DNA of 64,000 nt, taken from assembly GCA_023415235.1 (NCBI GenBank), contig JAEZLP010000069.1:101816-165815 (forward strand), in the 5' to 3' direction. Position 1 is the first letter of the stretch, and each line of letters starts with the position of its first letter. The notes under the pieces were generated by a model, which was not told the DNA's origin, made no database searches, and saw only the letters and a program-made list of their open reading frames with translations. Source of the DNA: Bacillota bacterium (lineage in GTDB: Bacteria > Bacillota > Clostridia > Peptostreptococcales > Anaerovoracaceae). This document shows positions 8,177 through 16,292 of this stretch, one piece after another. Made by a program: the position numbers and the translations under genes.

Positions 8177-9367
8177 ATGGAAAGAATGACAGGAACCATT
8201 TCAAGAGGCATTCGCGCGCCGATTATCCGCCAGGGAGACGATATTGCCGAAATCGTCGTTCAAAGTGTGCTCGACGCGGCGAAAGCGGAAGGCTTCGAGT
8301 TGCGGGACCAGGATGTGATCGCAACGACGGAAGCCGTAGTGGCCCGGGCTCAGGGAAACTATGTAACCGTTGATCAAATTGCGGAAGACATAAAGAGCAA
8401 ATTTGGAAACGAGACTATCGGCGTAATATTTCCCATTTTAAGCCGGAACCGGTTCTCCATCTGCCTGAAGGGGATTGCAAAAGGCGCAAACAAGATTGTT
8501 CTGATGCTGAGCTATCCTTCCGATGAAGTTGGCAACCATCTGGTCGATCTGGACGATCTTGACGAAAAGGGTATCAATCCATGGACCGATGTTCTCACCG
8601 AAGCCCAATACCGTGAGCTCTTCGGCTGTCGGAAGCATCCCTTTACCGGCGTCGATTATATCGAGTATTACAAGGAATTGATCGAGAGCTCCGGCTGCCA
8701 GGCTGAGGTATTTCTCGCTAACGACTGCCGCGCCATCCTGAATTACACCAGCTGTGTTCTGAGCTGTGACATCCACACCCGGGCAAGAACGAAACGTCTG
8801 CTGAAGGCAGCCGGCGCAAAAATTGTTTATGGCCTTGACGATATTATGACGGCACCGGTGAACGGCAGTGGATTCAATGAAACTTACGGCCTGCTGGGCA
8901 GCAATAAGGCAACGGAAGAATCCGTCAAGCTTTTCCCCCGTGACTGTATGCCCGTTGTGGAAAAAATACAAAAGGGAATCCTTGAAAAAACAGGCAGGCA
9001 TGTAGAAGCGATGATTTACGGCGACGGCGCCTTTAAGGATCCTGTGGGCAAGATTTGGGAGCTGGCCGACCCGGTGGTCTCCCCTGCTTATACAAAGGGG
9101 CTGGAAGGTCAGCCCAATGAGGTAAAATTAAAGTATCTCGCCGACAATGATTTTGCTGATCTCTGCGGCGAAGAGTTAAAAAAAGCCATCTCCGACTACA
9201 TTCGGAACAAAGAAAGCGATCTGGTAGGCAGCATGGTGTCCCAGGGAACAACCCCCCGCCGCTTGACCGATCTCATCGGCTCACTCTGCGATCTGACCTC
9301 GGGCAGCGGAGACAAGGGAACCCCGATCGTGCTTGTTCAGGGGTACTTTGACAACTACACCAAATAG
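8177..9367 (+). CDS. Coenzyme F420-0:L-glutamate ligase-like protein (CofE family)
   Basis: 396 residues, with AAGGAG 7 nt before ATG. The protein has the CofE/FbiB N-terminal layout (IRAPIIRQGDDIAEIV; DVIATTEAVVARAQGN; IFPILSRNRFS; YPSDEVGN) that binds GTP and metal. CofE adds gamma-linked glutamate to coenzyme F420. At about 400 residues it is longer than archaeal CofE (about 250); a clostridial subgroup of this length exists. No other F420 biosynthesis gene is in the window, so the substrate may be another small molecule that receives a glutamyl group, such as a folate-like or peptide cofactor. It stands alone, with a beta-propeller gene downstream after 112 nt. Confidence 0.8.
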   Translation: MERMTGTISRGIRAPIIRQGDDIAEIVVQSVLDAAKAEGFELRDQDVIATTEAVVARAQGNYVTVDQIAEDIKSKFGNETIGVIFPILSRNRFSICLKGIAKGANKIVLMLSYPSDEVGNHLVDLDDLDEKGINPWTDVLTEAQYRELFGCRKHPFTGVDYIEYYKELIESSGCQAEVFLANDCRAILNYTSCVLSCDIHTRARTKRLLKAAGAKIVYGLDDIMTAPVNGSGFNETYGLLGSNKATEESVKLFPRDCMPVVEKIQKGILEKTGRHVEAMIYGDGAFKDPVGKIWELADPVVSPAYTKGLEGQPNEVKLKYLADNDFADLCGEELKKAISDYIRNKESDLVGSMVSQGTTPRRLTDLIGSLCDLTSGSGDKGTPIVLVQGYFDNYTK

Positions 9368-9479
9368 ATCTTGCTGTTCTGGTTTCCACGATCCGAATAT
9401 CCTATTCCCAAAGCATTTTGTACTAACGAAAGTCTTGGGATCATATTCATTGTAATAAAAACGAGAGAGGGTGTCGGAT

Positions 9480-10904
9480 TTGTTGGAAGCAATCAGAGTG
9501 GGTTTACGTCCCGCAATGGGCAGATTGAATTTGCCCACTGTGGTAAAGACAGCCATTCCTCCGGGGGATGCGGCCGAACGATTGTTTGTCGCAACCCAGC
9601 CGGGGGAAATTTATTTCTTAAGGAACGGAGTTGTTGAAACCTTTCTGAATATCAGTCCGCGTATCATAAGGCTTGGAGCCTTCGGGGGCGGGTATGATGA
9701 GAGAGGGCTGCTGGGGCTGGCGTTTCATCCCCGTTTCAGCAGCAACGGTCTGTTTTATCTTCATTATTCTGTCGCAGGGACACAAGGCCCGGGCGCGCTG
9801 CCCGAATCCTTCAGCCCCGACCCGTGCGATCCATCAACCTTGAATCTGAAGTGGGTCGACAGACAAACTCTCTTCGATCATGTCGATACTGTAGAAGAGT
9901 GGATGCTGCAGCCCGGAAGCGATCCTCAAAGACGGCGGACACTGCTCAACCTGATCAGGCCGTTCATGAACCATAACGGCGTCAACAGCCTGAACTTTTC
10001 TCCGGAAACCGGAAAGCTTGTTTTGACCACAGGAGATGGCGGTTCTGGATATGATCCTTTTAATCTAAGCCAGGATGATATGGAAATCGCGGGAAAAATC
10101 TTAGAGATCGACGTGGATCAACCAGTCTTTGTCGACGATCTCCCGGCGGTCACCCGGTTTAGCGAGCTCCCCCCTTCTGTTCAGGGAATGCTTACGGTTA
10201 TCGCCAAGGGGGTTCGCAATATACCGGGCATTGCATTTCAGAAAATCAATAACCGGTATGTCAAATACACAGGAAACGTGGGCCAGGATCTGGTGGAATC
10301 GATTTTTGCTTTTGAACAATATCTCCCAATCCCCGTTGCCCAGCTTGTTCAGGAGCTTCTTCCGGAATCCCCCCAGGATCAAGAGAGATTCATCAACTTT
10401 GGCTGGCGGGGTTGGGAAGGTGATTTGCCCTCCCTCATCTTTCAGGGCTGTACCGAGGATTCGTTATTGGATCGGAAATCAGTCGTCTACTACAGCGAAG
10501 TCGTGCTTACTTCCCTGCTGCGGATTCAACCCTTGACCTGTTACTACCATCAGGATCCGAGGCCGGATAAATTTGAGGGCACCGCATTGACAGGGGTTCA
10601 GTCCTATCTTGGTACCGACATCCCAGGTTTAACGGGAAGCGTTGTGTTTACGGATTTTGTCCGAAGGAATCAGATGCGGTTCTCCGACAGAAAGGGAGTT
10701 CTGGCTTATACCAGGGAGAGAACAGACTGTGTATTAAGCGATTATCGCGTGATTGAAATCGATTATGATTTCGGCTCTCAACCGGCTTATTTTGTCAGCC
10801 TGGGTACGAATCAGGCTCAAACCAGGTTATACTTGGGCGTATACGGCTCATCCAACGTGACAGACTTCAATCTGGGAACCGTTTATGAAGTTGTTCCCGT
10901 CTGA
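9480..10904 (+). CDS. PQQ-dependent sugar dehydrogenase-like beta-propeller (GSDH family)
   Basis: About 474 residues. The frame can open at GTG 9471, but that codon directly abuts the Shine-Dalgarno AGAGAGG; TTG at 9480 lies 9 nt after it and is preferred. The N-terminal third has the glucose/sorbosone dehydrogenase pattern: RLFVATQPGEIYFL, ERGLLGLAFHPRF, FYLHYSV, then NHNGVNSLNFSPETGKLVLTTGDGG. Homologues oxidise sugars with PQQ in the cell envelope, but no signal peptide is visible here and no PQQ synthesis genes are present, so the cofactor and location are uncertain. A strong terminator follows. Confidence 0.75.
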   Translation: MLEAIRVGLRPAMGRLNLPTVVKTAIPPGDAAERLFVATQPGEIYFLRNGVVETFLNISPRIIRLGAFGGGYDERGLLGLAFHPRFSSNGLFYLHYSVAGTQGPGALPESFSPDPCDPSTLNLKWVDRQTLFDHVDTVEEWMLQPGSDPQRRRTLLNLIRPFMNHNGVNSLNFSPETGKLVLTTGDGGSGYDPFNLSQDDMEIAGKILEIDVDQPVFVDDLPAVTRFSELPPSVQGMLTVIAKGVRNIPGIAFQKINNRYVKYTGNVGQDLVESIFAFEQYLPIPVAQLVQELLPESPQDQERFINFGWRGWEGDLPSLIFQGCTEDSLLDRKSVVYYSEVVLTSLLRIQPLTCYYHQDPRPDKFEGTALTGVQSYLGTDIPGLTGSVVFTDFVRRNQMRFSDRKGVLAYTRERTDCVLSDYRVIEIDYDFGSQPAYFVSLGTNQAQTRLYLGVYGSSNVTDFNLGTVYEVVPV

Positions 10905-10910
10905 ACGATA

Positions 10911-10950
10911 AGAGGTACAGTTTTATGAAAACTGTACCTCTATTTTTTTT
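10911..10950 (+). terminator. Rho-independent terminator
   Basis: A perfect 14-bp stem, AGAGGTACAGTTTT and its complement, with a 3-nt loop, is followed by eight or more T. It ends the beta-propeller gene. Confidence 0.9.
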
Positions 10951-11022
10951 CTGTTGTTCTTATCTTATTACTTTATAAATAACGGAAAGCTGATTTTCTT
11001 CATGACTAAATTGCAATGGTGT

Positions 11023-11148
11023 CTATATTCTCACGTGTTCATTCCCGCTCTTAGGAATCGTTGTAAACGCCACCTTGTTGTTTTTTTCAAACTCCTTAAC
11101 CTTGTCGTTGTCTTCAAAGGTAGCAAAAAAAAGAGTTTGGGAGTTCAT
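11023..11148 (-). pseudogene. Fragment of a pyridoxamine 5'-phosphate oxidase-like flavoprotein
   Basis: A 41-codon minus-strand frame reads SQTLFFATFEDNDKVKEFEK, then NNKVAFTTIPKSGNEHVRI. This resembles the middle of small PPOX-type proteins, where such a segment precedes a C-terminal strand set. Neither end of the domain is present and no ribosome site precedes the ATG, so it is most likely a relic. The call rests on a short match. Confidence 0.45.
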
Positions 11149-11167
11149 ATCGTAAAAATAATTAACG

Positions 11168-11344
11168 ATGGAAGGCGGAAAAACTAAAATTCTGGGATTT
11201 TACAACCAAGGAGAAGAGGATTTCATCACAAATTATTTACTGGCGTACACGAACAAGATCCTATCCATAAACCCGTCAAACCTAAAAGTATTATTGCAGG
11301 ATAAAATATCTCTGCTGGGACAGCATTTCAGCAGTATAAATTGA
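11168..11344 (+). CDS. Short frame of unknown nature, possibly a Crp/Fnr-like fragment
   Basis: 58 codons beginning MEGGKTKILGFYNQGEEDF and ending before the cupin stop. There is no convincing Shine-Dalgarno. The KILGFYNQGE stretch resembles the cyclic-nucleotide-binding strand pattern of Crp/Fnr regulators, and a neighbouring frame just upstream (VKIINDG) would fit the preceding strand after a frameshift. It is probably debris. The rest of 10951-11350 shows no gene. Confidence 0.25.
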   Translation: MEGGKTKILGFYNQGEEDFITNYLLAYTNKILSINPSNLKVLLQDKISLLGQHFSSIN

Positions 11345-11350
11345 AGGCGG

Positions 11351-11680
11351 TTATTTTATTCCATATCGATCCTTTTGATCAAAGTAAGTTATATCGGTAT
11401 ACCCCGCAAATATTTTTCCGGAATGCTTTACATTTTTAGGAATGAAATACCGATCCCCTTTTTCATATGTTTTTCTTACACCGCCGATTTCCATTTCTAT
11501 TTTGCCTTCAAGAACGATTCCCCATTGGGCTTCATGGGAATGCTCCGGCAAGTCAACATCCTCAGAGAATTCCATAAAGATGATCTGATGGTTTTCCGCT
11601 TGTGAGAGATACGCTTTCAAGCCTTTGATCGGAATATTTGCTTCAGGAAGGTTTAAAATGGGTTCGGGGAAATTTGACAT
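11351..11680 (-). CDS. Small cupin-domain protein
   Basis: 109 residues forming a single cupin_2 barrel. Motif 1 is PEHSHEAQWGIVLEG (two His and the Glu/Gln positions for metal); motif 2 is GDRYFIPKNVKHSGKI. Such proteins are metal-dependent isomerases or dioxygenases, or ligand sensors; nothing here selects among them. It is downstream of the aminotransferase on the same strand after a 46-nt gap and may be co-transcribed. Confidence 0.8.
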   Translation of the reverse strand: MSNFPEPILNLPEANIPIKGLKAYLSQAENHQIIFMEFSEDVDLPEHSHEAQWGIVLEGKIEMEIGGVRKTYEKGDRYFIPKNVKHSGKIFAGYTDITYFDQKDRYGIK

Positions 11681-11726
11681 TTGCTCCCACTCCTTTCATC
11701 GCTATCATTTTGTGATAAATTCAGAT

Positions 11727-12929
11727 TTATGACTTTATAGCATTTTGCTTCATTTCAAGCATTAGCTCTTTAAATTTTGGTATGGCTCCTATTACGGTGT
11801 CATAGGATACGCAATAAGCGATCCTTACATAACCGGGACATGCGAAAGCAGATCCAGGAACCAGGAGAAGATGATACTTTTTGGCGGCATCGCAGAAATC
11901 CCTGTCGTTCTCCATGGGCGACTTCACAAAGAGATAGAAGGCTCCTTGAGGTTTTACACACTCATACCCTGCCTCGGTCAAGCCCTGATAGAGCGCCTCT
12001 CTATTTTTTCTGTATCCCTCCACATCCGCTTCCATGTCCAGACATTTCGCAACAGTCCGCTGAATCAGGGAAGGTGCATTAACATAACCCAGGATCCTGT
12101 TTGCGATCACTGCGCCGCCCTGCACGTCTTCAAAATCGGCGACCTCGCTGGGGATCACCAGATAACCGATCCGCTCCCCGGGAAGAGACAGAGACTTGCT
12201 GTAGGAATACCCAACAATGGTATTTTCATAATACTGCGGAATATAGGGAACATAGGCCCCGTCATATACAAGTTCACGATAGGGCTCATCCGCAATGATA
12301 TAAATGCTGGTTCCGAATTTCTTCTGCGCGTTCCTTAAGATCTCTGCCATCTCTTTGATGGTATCTTCCGAATATACGACTCCGGTGGGGTTATTTGGAG
12401 AATTGACAATTACCGCTTTTGTCCTGTCCGAGAGCAGTTCTCCAAACTTTTTAAGATCCGGCTGAAAATCCGGTGCATTCGGCGGTACGACGACAAGTTT
12501 TCCCCCGTAGTTTTCCGCATATGCACGGTATTCAACAAAATAAGGAGCAAAGACTACAACTTCATCTTCAGGATCCAGCAATGTTTTCAGGACCACGTTG
12601 AGCCCTCCCGCCGCGCCTGTTGTCATGATGATGTTTTCCGCTCCGAAACCGGTGTTGAACTTCCTGTTGATGGACTTCGCTATGGCTCCGCGCACATCTT
12701 CATACCCTGCATTGCTCATGTACCCGTGAACAAAGGTGGGCGGCTCGTTCTCCAGAATATCACCGATAATCCGGTTGATTTCCTGCGGCGGCGGTGTATT
12801 TGGATTTCCCAAGCTGAAATCATATACGTTTTCTGCTCCGTACAGCGCCCTCATCTTATTTCCCTCTTCAAACATTGCTCGTATGGTAGAGCTGTTTTGT
12901 ACCGCATCCTTCATCTTCTTCGCTATCAT
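11727..12929 (-). CDS. Class I/II pyridoxal-phosphate aminotransferase
   Basis: 400 residues of the aspartate/aromatic aminotransferase fold. Visible are DFSLGNPNTPPP at the N-terminus, TTGAAGGLNVVLKTLLDPEDEV (cofactor phosphate region), NSPNNPTGVVYS, ADEPYRELVYDG and YSYSKSLSLPGERIGY with the PLP lysine (Ser-Tyr-Ser-Lys). It moves amino groups between an amino acid and a 2-oxo acid in the cytosol. The substrate is not determined, but the fermentation setting fits an amino-acid catabolic role. Its ATG overlaps, by ATGA, the stop of a short upstream remnant, so it may once have been the second gene of a pair. Confidence 0.88.
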   Translation of the reverse strand: MIAKKMKDAVQNSSTIRAMFEEGNKMRALYGAENVYDFSLGNPNTPPPQEINRIIGDILENEPPTFVHGYMSNAGYEDVRGAIAKSINRKFNTGFGAENIIMTTGAAGGLNVVLKTLLDPEDEVVVFAPYFVEYRAYAENYGGKLVVVPPNAPDFQPDLKKFGELLSDRTKAVIVNSPNNPTGVVYSEDTIKEMAEILRNAQKKFGTSIYIIADEPYRELVYDGAYVPYIPQYYENTIVGYSYSKSLSLPGERIGYLVIPSEVADFEDVQGGAVIANRILGYVNAPSLIQRTVAKCLDMEADVEGYRKNREALYQGLTEAGYECVKPQGAFYLFVKSPMENDRDFCDAAKKYHLLLVPGSAFACPGYVRIAYCVSYDTVIGAIPKFKELMLEMKQNAIKS

Positions 12930-13054
12930 CTGCTTATCCTCCTTAATGCTTTCCCATAGGGATGGGTTTGATCACTATTTTCAACAATCATCAGTTTTCC
13001 CATTTCGATCATCTTTTCAATACGTGAAGCATACCAACTGTCACTAACACAACT
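12926..13054 (-). pseudogene. C-terminal remnant of a small protein upstream of the aminotransferase
   Basis: A 42-codon minus-strand frame with no start codon reads DSWYASRIEKMIEMGKLMIV, then ENSDQTHPYGKALRRISR, and its TGA overlaps the aminotransferase ATG. The pattern Trp-Tyr-x3-Arg-Ile-x2-Met-Ile-x3-Gly-Lys-Leu looks like the end of a DUF3658-type or similar small domain. Only the tail remains. Weak call. Confidence 0.35.
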
Positions 13055-13237
13055 TCAATCATGGCTTCCCCCTGTCAATGTACTGGGCGGAATACGGTCT
13101 TTCCGATCTGCCCCCTATTGTACTGTACTTCATTTTATTCTATTTCCAAAGGAAGAATTTTTCAACATAATTATCTCCTTGATTTCAAAAAGCCCTGCCA
13201 TGATCCGGTGAAACGAATAGCGTGATGAACCAGATTG

Positions 13238-13246
13238 TGGTAGAAT
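13238..13246 (+). promoter_or_regulatory. Extended -10 promoter for the sigma-54 activator gene
   Basis: TGGTAGAAT is an extended -10 element (TG, one base, TAGAAT), about 50 nt before the activator ATG. No good -35 was found. The interval 13055-13237 shows nothing else. Confidence 0.4.
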
Positions 13247-13297
13247 AAATCAAAAGCAGTCGTTTAAAAAATTGGGAGTTGCCTGGGAGATGCCTGT

Positions 13298-14938
13298 ATG
13301 ATGGAATATAAGAATATCTGGGAATGCTTTGTACAAGACATGGATTTTGATCACAAGCTTATAAAAAGGGACATCCTTGACTCTTGGAAGCGATGCAAGG
13401 AGCATGGTGTTTCCCTTTATGACTTTGATATCGACCTGCTGATGAAGCCGGAAGAGAAATACCGCTATGTGCTGAAATATCTTCCCGAGTATGAAAATCC
13501 CCAGTATAAGGAATTTTGCAGCATTGTTGAAAATGTGAATTTTAACATCAGCGTGTATGATAAAAACGCAAAGCTGGTGTATATTGTGAATTATGATGAT
13601 GCTTTTGATGAGTTATATCCGCAGATCGGATATTTTCTGGATGTTTCAGAGTTGAAAATAGGCACAAATTCCACCTGTCTTGCGATTTCGGAGAATAAAC
13701 CCTTTATGGTGATCGGGCCCGACCACTATAAGTATATCTTTCACCGCTTCAGCTGTGCGGCGGCGCCTTTTTATGACGAGGACAACGAAATTGCCGGGAC
13801 GATTAACGCCTCCTTTTTCAATACCGCTGTCAACAATGACACGCTGAATATTATTTACAGCCTGGCCAGACTCTATGAAACCTTGGTCTTAAAAAGGCAG
13901 ACTTCTGTTCAGCATGAGAATCTCAGAGAAAAAAAGAAAAAGCAAAGCCAGAATTCTTACACCTTTCACAGTATTCTCGGTCAGTCGAAAGGAATCAATC
14001 AGGCTAAAAAAGTGGCGAAGAGAGCGGCGGAGGTGGACACATCCATTCTGATCTATGGCGAAAGCGGCTGCGGGAAAGAGGTATTCGCACAAGCCATACA
14101 CAATGAAAGCCCCAGAAGGAAGAATCCTTTCGTCGCCATAAACTGCGGCGCATTGCCCAAGGATCTGGTTGAAAGTGAATTATTTGGTTATGAGGCAGGT
14201 GCTTTCACTGGCGCGGCGAACGGCGGGAAAAAGGGGCTGCTGGAATATGCCTCCGGGGGGACCGTGTTTTTTGATGAGATAGAAAACATGCCCCTGCCTG
14301 CCCAGGTTAAAATATTAAGGGCGTTATCCTCATCAACGATTATGAGAATTGGCGGAAACGAACCAATTCCAATAGACATAAGAGTAATTGCAGCATCTAA
14401 AAAGGATTTGGAGGAGGAAATAAAAAAAGGCAGTTTCCGGGAGGATTTATTCTATCGCATCAATGTGATCCAGATCAATATACCACCCCTTAGAGAAAGA
14501 AAAGATGATATCAAGCCCATTCTGGAGCATTATATCAGAACATTTTCGGATAAAAACAAAATTCGTATCGAGCGAATTGAAGATGAATTTACCCGATGTC
14601 TTGAGTCTTACCACTGGCCCGGCAACATCAGGGAACTGATCAACATTATCGAGCGCTCACTGGTACTGTCGGAAGATGGCATAATTGACGGCTCCGTGCT
14701 TCCTTCCGGGATAAAGGAAAGCTATTTGAAATCAAAATTGAAACAAAGCCTTGAATGCAATTTAAAAGGGACGTCACCCGGAGGGAAGACCCTGCTGCAG
14801 CTTGCAGAGGACGTTATCATTGAAAGCATATACATAGAGGAGCAGTGTAATTTGACAAGAACGGCAAAGCGGCTGGGAATATCACGGCCGACGCTGTATA
14901 AAAGGATAAAAAATATGGATATTCCAATCTGTAAATAA
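13298..14938 (+). CDS. Sigma-54-dependent activator, GAF-AAA-Fis type (AcoR-like)
   Basis: 546 residues, with GGGAG 8 nt before ATG. Residues about 60-200 form a GAF-like sensor (IGTNSTCLAISENKPF; HYKYIFHRFSCAAAPFYDE), as in AcoR. Residues about 220-465 are the AAA+ domain: Walker A GESGCGKE, ELFGYEAGAFTGA with the intact sigma-54-contacting GAFTGA loop, and Walker B GGTVFFDEI. The C-terminus is a Fis-type helix-turn-helix (TRTAKRLGISRPTLYKRI). It should drive the tautomerase/hydrolase operon downstream: paired inverted repeats and a sigma-54 promoter lie between them. The ligand is unknown. Confidence 0.93.
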   Translation: MMEYKNIWECFVQDMDFDHKLIKRDILDSWKRCKEHGVSLYDFDIDLLMKPEEKYRYVLKYLPEYENPQYKEFCSIVENVNFNISVYDKNAKLVYIVNYDDAFDELYPQIGYFLDVSELKIGTNSTCLAISENKPFMVIGPDHYKYIFHRFSCAAAPFYDEDNEIAGTINASFFNTAVNNDTLNIIYSLARLYETLVLKRQTSVQHENLREKKKKQSQNSYTFHSILGQSKGINQAKKVAKRAAEVDTSILIYGESGCGKEVFAQAIHNESPRRKNPFVAINCGALPKDLVESELFGYEAGAFTGAANGGKKGLLEYASGGTVFFDEIENMPLPAQVKILRALSSSTIMRIGGNEPIPIDIRVIAASKKDLEEEIKKGSFREDLFYRINVIQINIPPLRERKDDIKPILEHYIRTFSDKNKIRIERIEDEFTRCLESYHWPGNIRELINIIERSLVLSEDGIIDGSVLPSGIKESYLKSKLKQSLECNLKGTSPGGKTLLQLAEDVIIESIYIEEQCNLTRTAKRLGISRPTLYKRIKNMDIPICK

Positions 14939-14974
14939 ATTTTACATTATAAAAAGCTGTAAATATTTTTTACA
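14930..14974. promoter_or_regulatory. Paired upstream activator sites (TGTAAA-N5-TTTACA, twice)
   Basis: Two 17-bp inverted repeats with identical arms, TGTAAA-N5-TTTACA, lie at 14930-14946 and 14958-14974, centres 28 bp apart. They sit about 76 and 104 bp upstream of the sigma-54 -24 element. The first overlaps the activator's stop codon; the second forms the loop half of its terminator. Identical arms, spacing and distance fit enhancer sites for the adjacent activator; binding is inferred. Confidence 0.65.
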
Positions 14975-14983
14975 GCTTTTTTT
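14951..14983 (+). terminator. Rho-independent terminator of the activator gene
   Basis: The stem AAAGCTGTAAA / TTTACAGCTTT with loop TATTT is followed by a T run. The stem contains the second presumed activator site, so the element may serve both purposes. Confidence 0.75.
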
Positions 14984-15039
14984 GTTGCGTTATTTTCCCA
15001 AAGTGTTGCAATTTCATAAAAATACGAGAAAGAAAAAAA

Positions 15040-15056
15040 TTGGCAAGCAGCTTGCA
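15040..15056 (+). promoter_or_regulatory. Sigma-54 promoter of the tautomerase/hydrolase operon
   Basis: TTGGCAAGCAGCTTGCA has GG (15042-15043) and GC (15054-15055) ten bases apart and matches the -24/-12 consensus almost fully. The first gene begins 24 nt downstream. Confidence 0.85.
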
Positions 15057-15079
15057 ATAATAAAGGCGGAGGTGAGACT

Positions 15080-15418
15080 ATGCCTTTCATTGCGATCAGA
15101 ACAAAAAAAACAGATTGCAGGTATGATGTCAAGGGTTTCGGGCAGGAGCTTTCAAATCAGATGAAAATTGATATCAGGCGGATCAATATCATTCTGGATT
15201 ATTATGACGAGCCGGATGTTTTTTTCGGCAGTGGATCCGACAGCCTAATCATTACTCTGACTCTATCCGAAACCAACGCTCCTGCTTTTACGAGGCAGCT
15301 GATTCAGACAACTGCAAGGCTTGCGGAAAAGTATTTCTGCGAAGAAAAAAAGAGCATAGCGGTCATCTGCAATTCGATCAAGGAAGGGCACATGTTTCTT
15401 GATAATAATTTTAAATAG
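15080..15418 (+). CDS. Tautomerase-superfamily protein
   Basis: 112 residues starting Met-Pro-Phe-Ile, with GGAGGTG 5 nt before ATG. A proline right after the initiator methionine is the catalytic base of 4-oxalocrotonate tautomerase and MIF-like enzymes. The length fits a MIF/CHMI-type subunit rather than the 60-residue 4-OT, and the alternation of strands and helices is compatible. Such enzymes shift keto-enol equilibria or hydrolyse or decarboxylate small acids. It is first in a sigma-54 operon with an alpha/beta hydrolase 11 nt after its stop, so the two probably act on the same compound. The family call rests on the N-terminus and length. Confidence 0.55.
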   Translation: MPFIAIRTKKTDCRYDVKGFGQELSNQMKIDIRRINIILDYYDEPDVFFGSGSDSLIITLTLSETNAPAFTRQLIQTTARLAEKYFCEEKKSIAVICNSIKEGHMFLDNNFK

Positions 15419-15429
15419 GAGGGACAAAA

Positions 15430-16143
15430 ATGAGCAAAATCGTATTATTCCATGGCGCATGGCACAATGGCCGCTGCTGGGACAGTGTTTCCGCCTTGCT
15501 GAAAAAAGCCGGCTATGAGGTTGAAGCCTTGACGCTTCCGGGAAATGGAGAAGGGGATAGCAAGGATGTCTCCTATGAAGATTATGTGAATTACGTTGCA
15601 TCGTCGTTAAACGCACAAAAGGATAAGGTCATCCTTGTTGCACACTCCAGTGCAGGGCATGTAACACAAATGGCGGTTCCAAAGGCAAAGGACAAGGTGG
15701 AAAAAATTATCTTCAACAATGCCTGGATCCTGCCCGACGGGAAATCGCAGTTTGACTTTGTCCCCGAAGAAATCAAATCGCAGATGAGGAAGATGGCTGT
15801 AGAAAGCGGTACCGGTGCAATTCCTATCGATCCAGGCTTTGTCAAAGGTATGCTGGCTACTCAGGCCGATGATGAACAATTCAAGAGACTGATGGATATG
15901 CTTGTTACCCAGCCTCTGGTTATCATGGAGACTCCTGTAGATGCAAAGGCTTTTAGTGAGCTGTCAATCCCGCTCGTTCTTCTTTACTGTACCCAGGACG
16001 TGTCTGTTCCTCCGGGAGCATTTCTGGGGATGTTCAAGGCATTGGGGGATTACCCGGTGGTCGAAGTGGAGTGCGACCATGAGGGATTGTTTACAAATCC
16101 TGAAGCATATACCAAGGGGCTTATCCAATGTATTGAAATGTAA
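15430..16143 (+). CDS. Alpha/beta-fold hydrolase, plant-esterase/HNL-like
   Basis: 237 residues. The nucleophile is the Ser of AHSSAGH (about residue 73), the oxyanion region is FHGAWHNGRCW (residues 7-17), the acid is the Asp of CTQDVS (about 189) and the His is in CDHEG (about 217), a complete triad. The layout matches the small esterase/hydroxynitrile-lyase branch. It is cytosolic and co-transcribed with the tautomerase. The substrate is unknown; an ester or carbon-carbon bond of an aromatic or keto acid is plausible. Confidence 0.85.
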   Translation: MSKIVLFHGAWHNGRCWDSVSALLKKAGYEVEALTLPGNGEGDSKDVSYEDYVNYVASSLNAQKDKVILVAHSSAGHVTQMAVPKAKDKVEKIIFNNAWILPDGKSQFDFVPEEIKSQMRKMAVESGTGAIPIDPGFVKGMLATQADDEQFKRLMDMLVTQPLVIMETPVDAKAFSELSIPLVLLYCTQDVSVPPGAFLGMFKALGDYPVVEVECDHEGLFTNPEAYTKGLIQCIEM

Positions 16144-16169
16144 TAATGCAATAAAAGAATTATAAAAAC

Positions 16170-16219
16170 GAGGCTGTCTCAAAATGATCGGGCAGATCAT
16201 GACGAGGCGGCCTCTTTTT
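16170..16219 (+). terminator. Rho-independent terminator
   Basis: A two-part hairpin: outer arms GAGGC/GCCTC and inner arms ATGATC/GATCAT, followed by TTTTT. It ends the tautomerase/hydrolase operon. Confidence 0.6.
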
Positions 16220-16292
16220 ATGGTATTACACTATGATATTCAGTGCCGACCCAATTCAGGCTTCCCAAGCTTGACCCGTGGGAAGGTGGCTT

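Noticed and set aside
8438..9001. Minus-strand 187-codon frame inside the CofE-like gene
   Set aside because: Fully antisense to a gene with clear family motifs; no ribosome site.
16164..16222. Riboswitch or structured RNA between the hydrolase and EFR1 genes
   Set aside because: The fold ends in a T run right after a stop codon and is explained as a terminator.
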